A stretch of DNA of 64,000 nucleotides from Smallanthus sonchifolius (GCA_023525975.1 CM042035.1:23353501-23417500); one strand, 5' to 3'; positions 24,390-37,006 are shown, numbered from the stretch's first letter. Made by a program: numbers and translations. The notes: generated by a model from the letters alone, not told the origin.

Positions 24390-24780
24390 GAAGTAACTCT
24401 TTCAGTCTATTACTTTATCCCCTTCCACACATGACTCATTTTTACTTGCATTCTCCTCTTGCGCGCGCGTTCCGCCTTACGTCAACACGTGCGTCACCCG
24501 CCGGCGAGAGTTTAGTTCTTATACTTCCTTGTACAAAACATATTCCCACGCTCACCCGGGGCGTAAGAATAATTGACTAGTATATGAAGACACACGTGTT
24601 CCACTCGACGTCTAAACGTGTGTCTCCCGCGATCGGGCGTTTCCCGACACGGACCCGCGCGCCCGAGTCTTTACGTACGTTGACCGTTTTTTGACAAAAA
24701 ACTTGTTACGCCCACGCCCGCTTGCAAAATAATCAACGGGTGACGTTGTTTTGAGTAAAAAAAAATAATTACTTAAAAAA

Positions 24781-24900
24781 GGGGTTGCAACACGAGGACT
24801 TCCCAGGGGGTCACCCATCCTAGTACTACTCTCGCCCAAGCACGCTTAACTGCGGAGTTCTGATGGGATCCGGTGCTTTAGTGCTGGTATGATCGCAACC
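24781..24900 (-). rRNA. 5S rRNA: 5S rRNA
   Basis: A class. Confidence 0.96.
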
Positions 24901-25291
24901 GAAGTAACTCTTTCAGTTTATTACTTTATCCCCTTCCACACATGACTCATTTTTACTTGCATTATCCTCTTGCGCGCGCGTTCCGCCTTACGTCAACACG
25001 TGCGTCACCCGCCGGCGAGCGTTTAGTTCTTATACTTCCTTGTACAAAACATATTCCCACGCTCACCCGAGGCGTAAGAATAATTGACTAGAATATGAAG
25101 ACACACGTGTTCCACTCGACGTCTAAACGTGTGTCTCCCGAGATCGGGCGTTCCCCGACACGGACCCGCGCGCCCGAGTCTTTACGTACGTTGACCGTTT
25201 TTTGACAAAAAACTTGTTACGCCCACGCCCGCTTGCAAAATAATCAACGGGTGACGTTGTTTTGAGTAAAAAAAAATAATTACTTAAAAAA

Positions 25292-25411
25292 GGGGTTGCA
25301 ACACGAGGACTTCCCAGGGGGTCACCCATCCTAGTACTACTCTCGCCCAAGCACGCTTAACTGCGGAGTTCTGATGGGATCCGGTGCTTTAGTGCTGGTA
25401 TGATCGCAACC
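25292..25411 (-). rRNA. 5S rRNA: 5S rRNA
   Basis: A class. Confidence 0.96.
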
Positions 25412-25802
25412 GAAGTAACTCTTTCAGTTTATTACTTTATCCCCTTCCACACATGACTCATTTTTACTTGCATTCTCCTCTTGCGCGCGCGTTCCGCCTT
25501 ACGTCAACACGTGCGTCACCCGCCGGCGAGCGTTTAGTTCTTATACTTCCTTGTACAAAACATATTCCCACGCTCACCCGAGGCGTAAGAATAATTGACT
25601 AGAATATGAAGACACACGTGTTCCACTCGACGTCTAAACGTGTGTCTCCCGAGATCGGGCGTTCCCCGACACGGACCCGCGCGCCCGAGTCTTTACGTAC
25701 GTTGACCGTTTTTTGACAAAAAACTTGTTACGCCCACGCCCGCTTGCAAAATAATCAACGGGTGACGTTGTTTTGACTAAAAAAAAATAATTACTTAAAA
25801 AA

Positions 25803-25922
25803 GGGGTTGCAACACGAGGACTTCCCAGGGGGTCACCCATCCTAGTACTACTCTCGCCCAAGCACGCTTAACTGCGGAGTTCTGATGGGATCCGGTGCTT
25901 TAGTGCTGGTATGATCGCAACC
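25803..25922 (-). rRNA. 5S rRNA: 5S rRNA
   Basis: C class; second C-Bn-P trimer. Confidence 0.96.
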
Positions 25923-26311
25923 GAAGTAACTCTTTCAGTCTATTACTTTATCCCCTTCCACACATGACTCATTTTTACTTGCATTCTCCTCTTGCGCGCG
26001 CGTTCCGCCTTACGTCAACACGTGCGTCACCCGCCGGCGAGAGTTTAGTTCTTATACTTCCTTGTACAAAACATATTCCCACGCTCACCCGGGGCGTAAG
26101 AATAATTGACTAGTATATGAAGACACACGTGTTCCACTCGACGTCTAAACGTGTGTCTCCCGCGATCGGGCGTTCCCCGACACGGACCCGCGCGCCCGAG
26201 TCTTTACGTACGTTGACCGTTTTTGACAAAAACTTGTTACGCCCACGCCCGTTTGCAAAATAATCAACGGGTGACGTTGTTTTGAGTAAAAAAAAATAAT
26301 TACTTAAAAAA

Positions 26312-26431
26312 GGGGTTGCAACACGAGGACTTCCCAGGGGGTCACCAATCCTAGTACTACTCTCGCCCAAGCACGCTTAACTGCGGAGTTCTGATGGGAT
26401 CCGGTGCTTTAGTGCTGGTATGATCGCAACC
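26312..26431 (-). rRNA. 5S rRNA: 5S rRNA, T85
   Basis: Bn class. Confidence 0.95.
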
Positions 26432-26822
26432 GAAATAACTCTTTCATTCTATTACTTTATCCCCTTCCACACATGACTCATTTTTACCTGCATTCTCCTC
26501 TTGCGCGCGCGTTCCGCCTTACGTCAACACGTGCGTCATCCGCCGGCGAGCGTTTAGTTCTTATACTTCCTTGTACAAAACATATTCCCACGCTCACCCG
26601 GGGCGTAAGAATAATTGACTAGTATATGAAGACACACGTGTTCCACTCGACGTCTAAACGTGTGTCTCCCGCGATCGGGCGTTCCCCGACACGGACCCGC
26701 GCGCCCGAGTCTTTACGTATGTTGACCGTTTTTTGACAAAAAACTTGTTACGCCCACGCCCGCTTGCAAAATATTCAACGGGTGACGTTGTTTTGGGTAA
26801 AAAAAAATAATTACTTAAAAAA

Positions 26823-26942
26823 GGGGTTGCAACACGAGGACTTCCCAGGGGGTCACCCATCCTAGTACTACTCTCGCCCAAGCACGCTTAACTGCGGAGT
26901 TCTGATGGGATCCGGTGCTTTAGTGCTGGTATGATCGCAACC
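26823..26942 (-). rRNA. 5S rRNA: 5S rRNA
   Basis: P class. Confidence 0.96.
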
Positions 26943-27333
26943 GAAGTAACTCTTTCAGTCTATTACTTTATCCCCTTCCACACATGACTCATTTTTACTT
27001 GCATTCTCCTCTTGCGCGCGCGTTCCGCCTTACGTCAACACGTGCGTCACCCGCCGGCGAGAGTTTAGTTCTTATACTTCCTTGTACAAAACATATTCCC
27101 ACGCTCACCCGGGGCGTAAGAATAATTGACTAGTATATGAAGACACACGTGTTCCACTCGACGTCTAAACGTGTGTCTCCCGCGATCGGGCTTTCCCCGA
27201 CACGGACCCGCGCGCCCGAGTCTTTACGTACGTTGACCGTTTTTTGACAAAAAACTTGTTACGCCCACGCACGCTTGCAAAATAATCAACGGGTGACGTT
27301 GTTTTGAGTAAAAAAAAATAATTACTTAAAAAA

Positions 27334-27453
27334 GGGGTTGCAACACGAGGACTTCCCAGGGGGTCACCCATCCTAGTACTACTCTCGCCCAAGCACGCTT
27401 AACTGCGGAGTTCTGATGGGATCCGGTGCTTTAGTGCTGGTATGATCGCAACC
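27334..27453 (-). rRNA. 5S rRNA: 5S rRNA
   Basis: V class with private spacer change (CGGGCTTTCC). Confidence 0.96.
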
Positions 27454-27844
27454 GAAGTAACTCTTTCAGTTTATTACTTTATCCCCTTCCACACATGACT
27501 CATTTTTACTTGCATTCTCCTCTTGCGCGCGCGTTCCGCCTTACGTCAACACGTGCGTCACCCGCCGGCGAGCGTTTAGTTCTTATACTTCCTTGTACAA
27601 AACATATTCCCACGCTCACCCGAGGCGTAAGAATAATTGACTAGAATATGAAGACACACGTGTTCCACTCGACGTCTAAACGTGTGTCTCCCGAGATCGG
27701 GCGTTCCCCGACACGGACCCGCGCGCCCGAGTCTTTACGTACGTTGACCGTTTTTTGACAAAAAACTTGTTACGCCCACGCCCGCTTGCAAAATAATCAA
27801 CGGGTGACGTTGTTTTGAGTAAAAAAAAATAATTACTTAAAAAA

Positions 27845-27964
27845 GGGGTTGCAACACGAGGACTTCCCAGGGGGTCACCCATCCTAGTACTACTCTCGCC
27901 CAAGCACGCTTAACTGCGGAGTTCTGATGGGATCCGGTGCTTTAGTGCTGGTATGATCGCAACC
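27845..27964 (-). rRNA. 5S rRNA: 5S rRNA
   Basis: A class. Confidence 0.96.
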
Positions 27965-28355
27965 GAAGTAACTCTTTCAGTTTATTACTTTATCCCCTTC
28001 CACACATGACTCATTTTTACTTGCATTCTCCTCTTGCGCGCGCGTTCCGCCTTACGTCAACACGTGCGTCACCCGCCGGCGAGCGTTTAGTTCTTATACT
28101 TCCTTGTACAAAACATATTCCCACGCTCACCCGAGGCGTAAGAATAATTGACTAGAATATGAAGACACACGTGTTCCACTCGACGTCTAAACGTGTGTCT
28201 CCCGAGATCGGGCGTTCCCCAACACGGACCCGCGCGCCCGAGTCTTTACGTACGTTGACCGTTTTTTGACAAAAAACTTGTTACGCCCACGCCCGCTTGC
28301 AAAATAATCAACGGGTGACGTTGTTTTGAGTAAAAAAAAATAATTACTTAAAAAA

Positions 28356-28475
28356 GGGGTTGCAACACGAGGACTTCCCAGGGGGTCACCCATCCTAGGA
28401 CTACTCTCGCCCAAGCACGCTTAACTGCGGAGTTCTGATGGGATCCGGTGCTTTAGTGCTGGTATGATCGCAACC
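28356..28475 (-). rRNA. 5S rRNA: 5S rRNA
   Basis: A class with private A77 to C. Confidence 0.94.
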
Positions 28476-28866
28476 GAAGTAACTCTTTCAGTTTATTACT
28501 TTATCCCCTTCCACACATGACTCATTTTTACTTGCATTCTCCTCTTGCGCGCGCGTTCCGCCTTACGTCAACACGTGCGTCACCCGCCGGCGAGCGTTTA
28601 GTTCTTATACTTCCTTGTACAAAACATATTCCCACGCTCACCCGAGGCGTAAGAATAATTGACTAGAATATGAAGACACACGTGTTCCACTCGACGTCTA
28701 AACGTGTGTCTCCCGAGATCGGGCGTTCCCCGACACGGACCCGCGCGCCCGAGTCTTTACGTACGTTGACCGTTTTTTGACAAAAAACTTGTTACGCCCA
28801 CGCCCGCTTGCAAAATAATCAACGGGTGACGTTGTTTTGAGTAAAAAAAAATAATTACTTAAAAAA

Positions 28867-28986
28867 GGGGTTGCAACACGAGGACTTCCCAGGGGGTCAC
28901 CCATCCTAGTACTACTCTCGCCCAAGCACGCTTAACTGCGGAGTTCTGATGGGATCCGGTGCTTTAGTGCTGGTATGATCGCAACC
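28867..28986 (-). rRNA. 5S rRNA: 5S rRNA
   Basis: A class. Confidence 0.96.
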
Positions 28987-29377
28987 GAAGTAACTCTTTC
29001 AGTTTATTACTTTATCCCCTTCCACACATGACTCATTTTTACTTGCATTCTCCTCTTGCGCGCGCGTTCCGCCTTACGTCAACACGTGCGTCACCCGCCG
29101 GCGAGCGTTTAGTTCTTATACTTCCTTGTACAAAACATATTCCCACGCTCACCCGAGGCGTAAGAATAATTGACTAGAATATGAAGACACACGTGTTCCA
29201 CTCGACGTCTAAACGTGTGTCTCCCGAGATCGGGCGTTCCCCGACACGGACCCGCGCGCCCGAGTCTTTACGTACGTTGACCGTTTTTTGACAAAAAACT
29301 TGTTACGCCCACGCACGCTTGCAAAATAATCAACGGGTGACGTTGTTTTGAGTAAAAAAAAATAATTACTTAAAAAA

Positions 29378-29497
29378 GGGGTTGCAACACGAGGACTTCC
29401 CAGGGGGTCACCCATCCTAGTACTACTCTCGCCCAAGCACGCTTAACTGCGGAGTTCTGATGGGATCCGGTGCTTTAGTGCTGGTATGATCGCAACC
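29378..29497 (-). rRNA. 5S rRNA: 5S rRNA
   Basis: V class. Confidence 0.96.
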
Positions 29498-29886
29498 GAA
29501 GTAACTCTTTCAGTCTATTACTTTATCCCCTTCCACACATGACTCATTTTTACTTGCATTCTCCTCTTGCGCGCGCGTTCCGCCTTACGTCAACACGTGC
29601 GTCACCCGCCGGCGAGCGTTTAGTTCTTATACTTCCTTGTACAAAACATATTCCCACGCTCACCCGGGGCGTAAGAATAATTGACTAGTATATGAAGACA
29701 CACGTGTTCCACTCGACGTCTAAACGTGTGTCTCCCGCGATCGGGCGTTCCCCGACACGAACCCGCGCGCCCGAGTCTTTACGTACGTTGACCGTTTTTG
29801 ACAAAAACTTGTTACGCCCACGCCCGCTTGCAAAATAATCAACGGGTGACGTTGTTTTGAGTAAAAAAAAATAATTACTTAAAAAA

Positions 29887-30006
29887 GGGGTTGCAACACG
29901 AGGACTTCCCAGGGGGTCACCAATCCTAGTACTACTCTCGCCCAAGCACGCTTAACTGCGGAGTTCTGATGGGATCCGGTGCTTTAGTGCTGGTATGATC
30001 GCAACC
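29887..30006 (-). rRNA. 5S rRNA: 5S rRNA, T85
   Basis: B class. Confidence 0.95.
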
Positions 30007-30397
30007 GAAATAACTCTTTCATTCTATTACTTTATCCCCTTCCACACATGACTCATTTTTACTTGCATTCTCCTCTTGCGCACGCGTTCCGCCTTACGTC
30101 AACACGTGCGTCACCCGCCGGCGAGCGTTTAGTTCTTATACTTCCTTGTACAAAACATATTCCCACGCTCACCCGAGGCGTAAGAATAATTGACTAGAAT
30201 ATGAAGACACACGTGTTCCACTCGACGTCTAAACGTGTGTCTCCCGAGATCGGGCGTTCCCCGACACGGACCCGCGCGCCCGAGTCTTTACGTACGTTGA
30301 CCGTTTTTTGACAAAAAACTTGTTACGCCCACGCCCGCTTGCAAAATAATCAACGGGTGACGTTGTTTTGAGTAAAAAAAAATAATTACTTAAAAAA

Positions 30398-30517
30398 GGG
30401 GTTGCAACACGAGGACTTCCCAGGGGGTCACCCATCCTAGTACTACTCTCGCCCAAGCACGCTTAACTGCAGAGTTCTGATGGGATCCGGTGCTTTAGTG
30501 CTGGTATGATCGCAACC
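30398..30517 (-). rRNA. 5S rRNA: 5S rRNA
   Basis: A class with private C47 to T just before the A box. Confidence 0.94.
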
Positions 30518-30908
30518 GAAGTAACTCTTTCAGTTTATTACTTTATCCCCTTCCACACATGACTCATTTTTACTTGCATTCTCCTCTTGCGCGCGCGTTC
30601 CGCCTTACGTCAACACGTGCGTCACCCGCCGGCGAGCGTTTAGTTCTTATACTTCCTTGTACAAAACATATTCCCACGCTCACCCGAGGCGTAAGAATAA
30701 TTGACTAGAATATGAAGACACACGTGTTCCACTCGACGTCTAAACGTGTGTCTCCCGAGATCGGGCGTTCCCCGACACGGACCCGCGCGCCCGAGTCTTT
30801 ACGTACGTTGACCGTTTTTTGACAAAAAACTTGTTACGCCCACGCACGCTTGCAAAATAATCAACGGGTGACGTTGTTTTGAGTAAAAAAAAATAATTAC
30901 TTAAAAAA

Positions 30909-31028
30909 GGGGTTGCAACACGAGGACTTCCCAGGGGGTCACCCATCCTAGTACTACTCTCGCCCAAGCACGCTTAACTGCGGAGTTCTGATGGGATCCG
31001 GTGCTTTAGTGCTGGTATGATCGCAACC
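30909..31028 (-). rRNA. 5S rRNA: 5S rRNA
   Basis: V class. Confidence 0.96.
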
Positions 31029-31417
31029 GAAGTAACTCTTTCAGTCTATTACTTTATCCCCTTCCACACATGACTCATTTTTACTTGCATTCTCCTCTTG
31101 CGCGCGCGTTCCGCCTTACGTCAACACGTGCGTCACCCGCCGGCGAGCGTTTAGTTCTTATACTTCCTTGTACAAAACATATTCCCACGCTCACCCGGGG
31201 CGTAAGAATAATTGACTAGTATATGAAGACACACGTGTTCCACTCGACGTCTAAACGTGTGTCTCCCGCGATCGGGCGTTCCCCGACACGGACCCGCGCG
31301 CCCGAGTCTTTACGTACGTTGACCGTTTTTGACAAAAACTTGTTACGCCCACGCCCGCTTGCAAAATAATCAACGGGTGACGTTGTTTTGAGTAAAAAAA
31401 AATAATTACTTAAAAAA

Positions 31418-31537
31418 GGGGTTGCAACACGAGGACTTCCCAGGGGGTCACCAATCCTAGTACTACTCTCGCCCAAGCACGCTTAACTGCGGAGTTCTGA
31501 TGGGATCCGGTGCTTTAGTGCTGGTATGATCGCAACC
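31418..31537 (-). rRNA. 5S rRNA: 5S rRNA, T85
   Basis: B class. Confidence 0.95.
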
Positions 31538-31928
31538 GAAATAACTCTTTCATTCTATTACTTTATCCCCTTCCACACATGACTCATTTTTACTTGCATT
31601 CTCCTCTTGCGCGCGCGTTCCGCCTTACGTCAACACGTGCGTTACCCGCCGGCGAGCGTTTAGTTCTTATACTTCCTTGTACAAAACATATTCCCACGCT
31701 CACCCGAGGCGTAAGAATAATTGACTAGAATATGAAGACACACGTGTTCCACTCGACGTCTAAACGTGTGTCTCCCGAGATCGGGCGTTCCCCGACACGG
31801 ACCCGCGCGCCCGAGTCTTTACGTACGTTGACCGTTTTTTGACAAAAAACTTGTTACGCCCACGCCCGCTTGCAAAATAATCAACGGGTGACGTTGTTTT
31901 GAGTAAAAAAAAATAATTACTTAAAAAA

Positions 31929-32048
31929 GGGGTTGCAACACGAGGACTTCCCAGGGGGTCACCCATCCTAGTACTACTCTCGCCCAAGCACGCTTAACTG
32001 CGGAGTTCTGATGGGATCCGGTGCTTTAGTGCTGGTATGATCGCAACC
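31929..32048 (-). rRNA. 5S rRNA: 5S rRNA
   Basis: A class. Confidence 0.96.
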
Positions 32049-32439
32049 GAAGTAACTCTTTCAGTTTATTACTTTATCCCCTTCCACACATGACTCATTT
32101 TTACTTGCATTATTCTCTTGCGCGCGCGTTCCGCCTTACGTCAACACGTGCGTCACCCGCCGGCGAGCGTTTAGTTCTTATACTTCCTTGTACAAAACAT
32201 ATTCCCACGCTCACCCGAGGCGTAAGAATAATTGACTAGAATATGAAGACACACGTGTTCCACTCGACGTCTAAACGTGTGTCTCCCGAGATCGGGCGTT
32301 CCCCGACACGGACCCGCGCGCCCGAGTCTTTACGTACGTTGACCGTTTTTTGACAAAAAACTTGTTACGCCCACGCCCGCTTGCAAAATAATCAACGGGT
32401 GACGTTGTTTTGAGTAAAAAAAAATAATTACTTAAAAAA

Positions 32440-32559
32440 GGGGTTGCAACACGAGGACTTCCCAGGGGGTCACCCTTCCTAGTACTACTCTCGCCCAAGC
32501 ACGCTTAACTGCGGAGTTCTGATGGGATCCGGTGCTTTAGTGCTGGTATGATCGCAACC
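32440..32559 (-). rRNA. 5S rRNA: 5S rRNA
   Basis: A class with private T84 to A in the C box. Confidence 0.94.
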
Positions 32560-32950
32560 GAAGTAACTCTTTCAGTTTATTACTTTATCCCCTTCCACAC
32601 ATGACTCATTTTTACTTGCATTCTCCTCTTGCGCGCGCGTTCCGCCTTACGTCAACACGTGCGTCACCCGCCGGCGAGCGTTTAGTTCTTATACTTCCTT
32701 GTACAAAACATATTCCCACGCTCACCCGAGGCGTAAGAATAATTGACTAGAATATGAAGACACACGTGTTCCACTCGACGTCTAAACGTGTGTCTCCCGA
32801 GATCGGGCGTTCCCCGACACGGACCCGCGCGCCCGAGTCTTTACGTACGTTGACCGTTTTTTGACAAAAAACTTGTTACGCCCACGCCCGCTTGCAAAAT
32901 AATCAACGGGTGACGTTGTTTTGACTAAAAAAAAATAATTACTTAAAAAA

Positions 32951-33070
32951 GGGGTTGCAACACGAGGACTTCCCAGGGGGTCACCCATCCTAGTACTACT
33001 CTCGCCCAAGCACGCTTAACTGCGGAGTTCTGATGGGATCCGGTGCTTTAGTGCTGGTATGATCGCAACC
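32951..33070 (-). rRNA. 5S rRNA: 5S rRNA
   Basis: C class; third C-Bn-P trimer. Confidence 0.96.
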
Positions 33071-33459
33071 GAAGTAACTCTTTCAGTCTATTACTTTATC
33101 CCCTTCCACACATGACTCATTTTTACTTGCATTCTCCTCTTGCGCGCGCGTTCCGCCTTACGTCAACACGTGCGTCACCCGCCGGCGAGAGTTTAGTTCT
33201 TATACTTCCTTGTACAAAACATATTCCCACGCTCACCCGGGGCGTAAGAATAATTGACTAGTATATGAAGACACACGTGTTCCACTCGACGTCTAAACGT
33301 GTGTCTCCCGCGATCGGGCGTTCCCCGACACGGACCCGCGCGCCCGAGTCTTTACGTACGTTGACCGTTTTTGACAAAAACTTGTTACGCCCACGCCCGT
33401 TTGCAAAATAATCAACGGGTGACGTTGTTTTGAGTAAAAAAAAATAATTACTTAAAAAA

Positions 33460-33579
33460 GGGGTTGCAACACGAGGACTTCCCAGGGGGTCACCAATCCT
33501 AGTACTACTCTCGCCCAAGCACGCTTAACTGCGGAGTTCTGATGGGATCCGGTGCTTTAGTGCTGGTATGATCGCAACC
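33460..33579 (-). rRNA. 5S rRNA: 5S rRNA, T85
   Basis: Bn class. Confidence 0.95.
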
Positions 33580-33970
33580 GAAATAACTCTTTCATTCTAT
33601 TACTTTATCCCCTTCCACACATGACTCATTTTTACCTGCATTCTCCTCTTGCGCGCGCGTTCCGCCTTACGTCAACACGTGCGTCATCCGCCGGCGAGCG
33701 TTTAGTTCTTATACTTCCTTGTACAAAACATATTCCCACGCTCACCCGGGGCGTAAGAATAATTGACTAGTATATGAAGACACACGTGTTCCACTCGACG
33801 TCTAAACGTGTGTCTCCCGCGATCGGGCGTTCCCCGACACGGACCCGCGCGCCCGAGTCTTTACGTACGTTGACCGTTTTTTGACAAAAAACTTGTTACG
33901 CCCACGCCCGCTTGCAAAATATTCAACGGGTGACGTTGTTTTGGGTAAAAAAAAATAATTACTTAAAAAA

Positions 33971-34090
33971 GGGGTTGCAACACGAGGACTTCCCAGGGGG
34001 TCACCAATCCTAGTACTACTCTCGCCCAAGCACGCTTAACTGCGGAGTTCTGATGGGATCCGGTGCTTTAGTGCTGGTATGATCGCAACC
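33971..34090 (-). rRNA. 5S rRNA: 5S rRNA, T85 on P spacer
   Basis: P class spacer but T85 in the gene, unlike the other P units; looks like local gene conversion from the neighbouring Bn unit. Confidence 0.95.
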
Positions 34091-34481
34091 GAAGTAACTC
34101 TTTCAGTCTATTACTTTATCCCCTTCCACACATGACTCATTTTTACTTGCATTCTCCTCTTGCGCGCGCGTTCCGCCTTACGTCAACACGTGCGTCACCC
34201 GCCGGCGAGAGTTTAGTTCTTATACTTCCTTGTACAAAACATATTCCCACGCTCACCCGGGGCGTAAGAATAATTGACTAGTATATGAAGACACACGTGT
34301 TCCACTCGACGTCTAAACGTGTGTCTCCCGCGATCGGGCGTTCCCCGACACGGACCCGCGCGCCCGAGTCTTTACGTACGTTGACCGTTTTTTGACAAAA
34401 AACTTGTTACGCCCACGCCCGCTTGCAAAATAATCAACGGGTGACGTTGTTTTGAGTAAAAAAAAATAATTACTTAAAAAA

Positions 34482-34601
34482 GGGGTTGCAACACGAGGAC
34501 TTCCCAGGGGGTCACCCATCCTAGTACTACTCTCGCCCAAGCACGCTTAACTGCGGAGTTCTGATGGGATCCGGTGCTTTAGTGCTGGTATGATCGCAAC
34601 C
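34482..34601 (-). rRNA. 5S rRNA: 5S rRNA
   Basis: A class. Confidence 0.96.
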
Positions 34602-34992
34602 GAAGTAACTCTTTCAGTTTATTACTTTATCCCCTTCCACACATGACTCATTTTTACTTGCATTCTCCTCTTGCGCGCGCGTTCCGCCTTACGTCAACAC
34701 GTGCGTCACCCGCCGGCGAGCGTTTAGTTCTTATACTTCCTTGTACAAAACATATTCCCACGCTCACCCGAGGCGTAAGAATAATTGACTAGAATATGAA
34801 GACACACGTGTTCCACTCGACGTCTAAACGTGTGTCTCCCGAGATCGGGCGTTCCCCGACACGGACCCGCGCGCCCGAGTCTTTACGTACGTTGACCGTT
34901 TTTTGACAAAAAACTTGTTACGCCCACGCCCGCTTGCAAAATAATCAACGGGTGACGTTGTTTTGAGTAAAAAAAAATAATTACTTAAAAAA

Positions 34993-35112
34993 GGGGTTGC
35001 AACACGAGGACTTCCCAGGGGGTCACCCATCCTAGTACTACTCTCGCCCAAGCACGCTTAACTGCGGAGTTCTGATGGGATCCGGTGCTTTAGTGCTGGT
35101 ATGATCGCAACC
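34993..35112 (-). rRNA. 5S rRNA: 5S rRNA next to insertion
   Basis: A class. Retrotransposon copy 2 begins 232 bp upstream of this gene, beyond its -30 box, so its promoter is intact. Confidence 0.96.
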
Positions 35113-35339
35113 GAAGTAACTCTTTCAGTTTATTACTTTATCCCCTTCCACACATGACTCATTTTTACTTGCATTCTCCTCTTGCGCGCGCGTTCCGCCT
35201 TACGTCAACACGTGCGTCACCCGCCGGCGAGCGTTTAGTTCTTATACTTCCTTGTACAAAACATATTCCCACGCTCACCCGAGGCGTAAGAATAATTGAC
35301 TAGAATATGAAGACACACGTGTTCCACTCGACGTCTAAA

Positions 35340-35344
35340 CGTGT
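35340..35344. other. Target site duplication, left (copy 2)
   Basis: CGTGT, repeated at 43897-43901. The uninterrupted spacer reads AAACGTGTGTCTCCC, so the duplication restores the expected site. Confidence 0.95.
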
Positions 35345-37000
35345 TGATAGGGTGCGAAAGCACACGTCTTTATTCCGTTGTTTTAATGTGTTCTAAGTAG
35401 TTTTATATTAGTTTTGAGTCAATTTTATGTACATTTGAGTCGTTGGTCTTATTTGTAGGAGCTCGGGAATATTAATGAAGAATACGTGAAGAAAACGAGA
35501 GAAGAAACGAAGCCCGGAAAAGTCCAAAGATCAAAAGGCAATTTTCTGAAATTTAGGTCTCTCGCGGTACGCGAGAGACGAGTGTAATAATTCTCGCGGT
35601 ACGCGGGAAACTCCAGGAATCCGCCCGACTATTTTGGTCCTCGCGGTACGCGAGGATCCAGTCAACATTCTCTCGCGGTACGCGAGAGGGCCGTTTTCCG
35701 CAAAACCCTAATTTTCTAAATTAAAAAGATTTAAACGGCCATTATGAGGGAGTTCGATTCTAAGCCGTTCCAGGGAAGAAAAGAGGCGATTTTGAGCTTG
35801 GAAGTCAATTGAAGCTGAAGATTGAAGCTTTTGGATTCCGGGTTTGTGTAATTGCATTCTAGGGTTTAAAGATTCAAACTTTATCTTTGATTTTATGTTT
35901 TGAACCTATGGATCTTGCTATTTGCTTCTGTTTAGATGTTCTTAGTATGATTCTAGGCTAGATCATTGATCTACCTAGGTCAATATGATGATTATGTGTT
36001 AAAGTTTCGATTTTTATTCGGTTTTTGGATTTGAATGTTGGATTTATGATTTAGTAAAGGTTTGAGTTTGTTTATGTGTGATGTTAGTGCATGTTTAATT
36101 CTGATTATGTGGTTGATTATGCTTTTCTGCGTTGATTGTGGTTGTCTGCCAGTTTGATCTTCGTTTCTGGTTCATAGACTTTAGGGTTTGTGAGTTAGAG
36201 TGGTGTCTAGACGTAGTAGCCATAGAAAACCTAGTTAATTACTGATTAGAAGTGAATGTGTGTCCTAGTTCAATACCCGAGAAGTGAGAATTAGTCGTTT
36301 AGTCTTCGTCATTAGGAATCCGAGTGTCAGCTGTCTGAGAGGAAGTTGGTATTAGGTGTCTAGTGATAGTTGCTATCCGAATCATAGTATCCATTCTAGA
36401 ACTACCCCATGCATTCCTTGAGTGTATGGTAAGCGGTGAGACTGAGAGGTAATCCGTTTATTAGGGTACTTGTCATAGTAGGAAATACCCGAGAGGTGAT
36501 CCGATCATCTGGTGAGTTAATATCCTTAGGTTGTCTTCTGGTCACATCCCGAGACCGAGAGTGATCGGGAATCCACTAGATATCTTTTAGGTGTTATATC
36601 TTTAGAAACCCAGATCCAACCTAGTTCCAAAACCGATAGAAGTTGAGCTTTACACATAGGATTCCGACCTAGGTAGTGACTTCTCCATTCTTGATTTCAT
36701 CTTTAGTTTACTCTTGATAGCTTGAATTGTCCTTAGTTTATTGCATTCTTAGTTAATCTTTAGTGTAGTAAACCCCCCAATCAATTAATCATATTAAGTC
36801 CTAGTTAGAGTCTAATTTAGTTATTCAGTGTCTTTTGGGTTCGATATCCGGACTTCGTTAGGCTATATTGCATTGATCGGTACACTTGCCGGTTGTGTGG
36901 TCTAGTTTTAGGTCGAGTCTAGGTTTTATAAATTTAAAGCTAGAGAGTCTAGATTAGGTTTTATTTGATAGTTTTTTTATAGACCGTCTGGACGACATCA
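35345..37000 (+). repeat. 5' LTR of copy 2
   Basis: 1656 bp, TGAT...ATCA. Compared base by base with the 3' LTR I find two substitutions and no indel: G versus A in TTCC(G/A)TTG near the start, and A versus C in ACGAG(A/C)GAAG. Promoter and poly(A) signals are expected here but I could not assign them; an AT-rich TTTTATATTA at 35401-35410 is one weak TATA candidate. Confidence 0.96.
35557..35688 (+). repeat. 5' LTR hairpin cluster, copy 2
   Basis: Four hairpins with a GTA loop: 35557-35579 (perfect 10-bp stem GTCTCTCGCG), about 35591-35609 (one G-T wobble), 35639-35655 (7-bp stem), 35670-35688 (8-bp stem). All share the CGCG-GTA-CGCG core. The stems stay paired while the outer bases differ between hairpins. 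Confidence 0.88.
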
Positions 37001-37006
37001 AGTTTT

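Larger units (their letters stand above)
6885..35344 (-). repeat. 5S rDNA tandem array, left block (56 genes)
   Basis: Fifty-six head-to-tail units, all with the gene on the minus strand, period mostly 511 bp (507-511). Each unit has a 120-nt gene and a spacer of about 390 bp. The spacer contains a T-run terminator after the gene, a second T8-T9 tract, GC-rich CpG-dense segments (CGCGCGC, ACGTACGTT) and a conserved AT-rich box about 24-30 bp before the next gene. Unit classes used in the gene entries are defined by the gene plus the spacer to its left. A: majority form. B: T at rRNA position 85 and shortened T5 spacer tract. Bn: B with CCCGTTTGC in the spacer. C: GACTAAAA. P: AAAATATTC plus GGGTAAAA. 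V: CACGCACGC. S: CAACGAGTG. L: GGGTAACG. X: T at 86. R: T at 24. Edge: T at 39 (plus-strand CTTATGGG) and related changes. Confidence 0.97.

Noticed and set aside
6885..35344. CRISPR-like regular repeat spacing
   Set aside because: The repeats are 511-bp 5S rDNA units with near-identical spacers in a plant genome.
35401..35410. TATA box of the LTR promoter (TTTTATATTA)
   Set aside because: AT-rich matches are common in this LTR and no transcription start can be placed; mentioned only as a weak candidate.
35345..37000. Cassandra-type element (LTR carrying a 5S promoter)
   Set aside because: The LTR has no 5S A box/C box sequence, is far longer than a TRIM LTR, and the element has a Gag-protease ORF.
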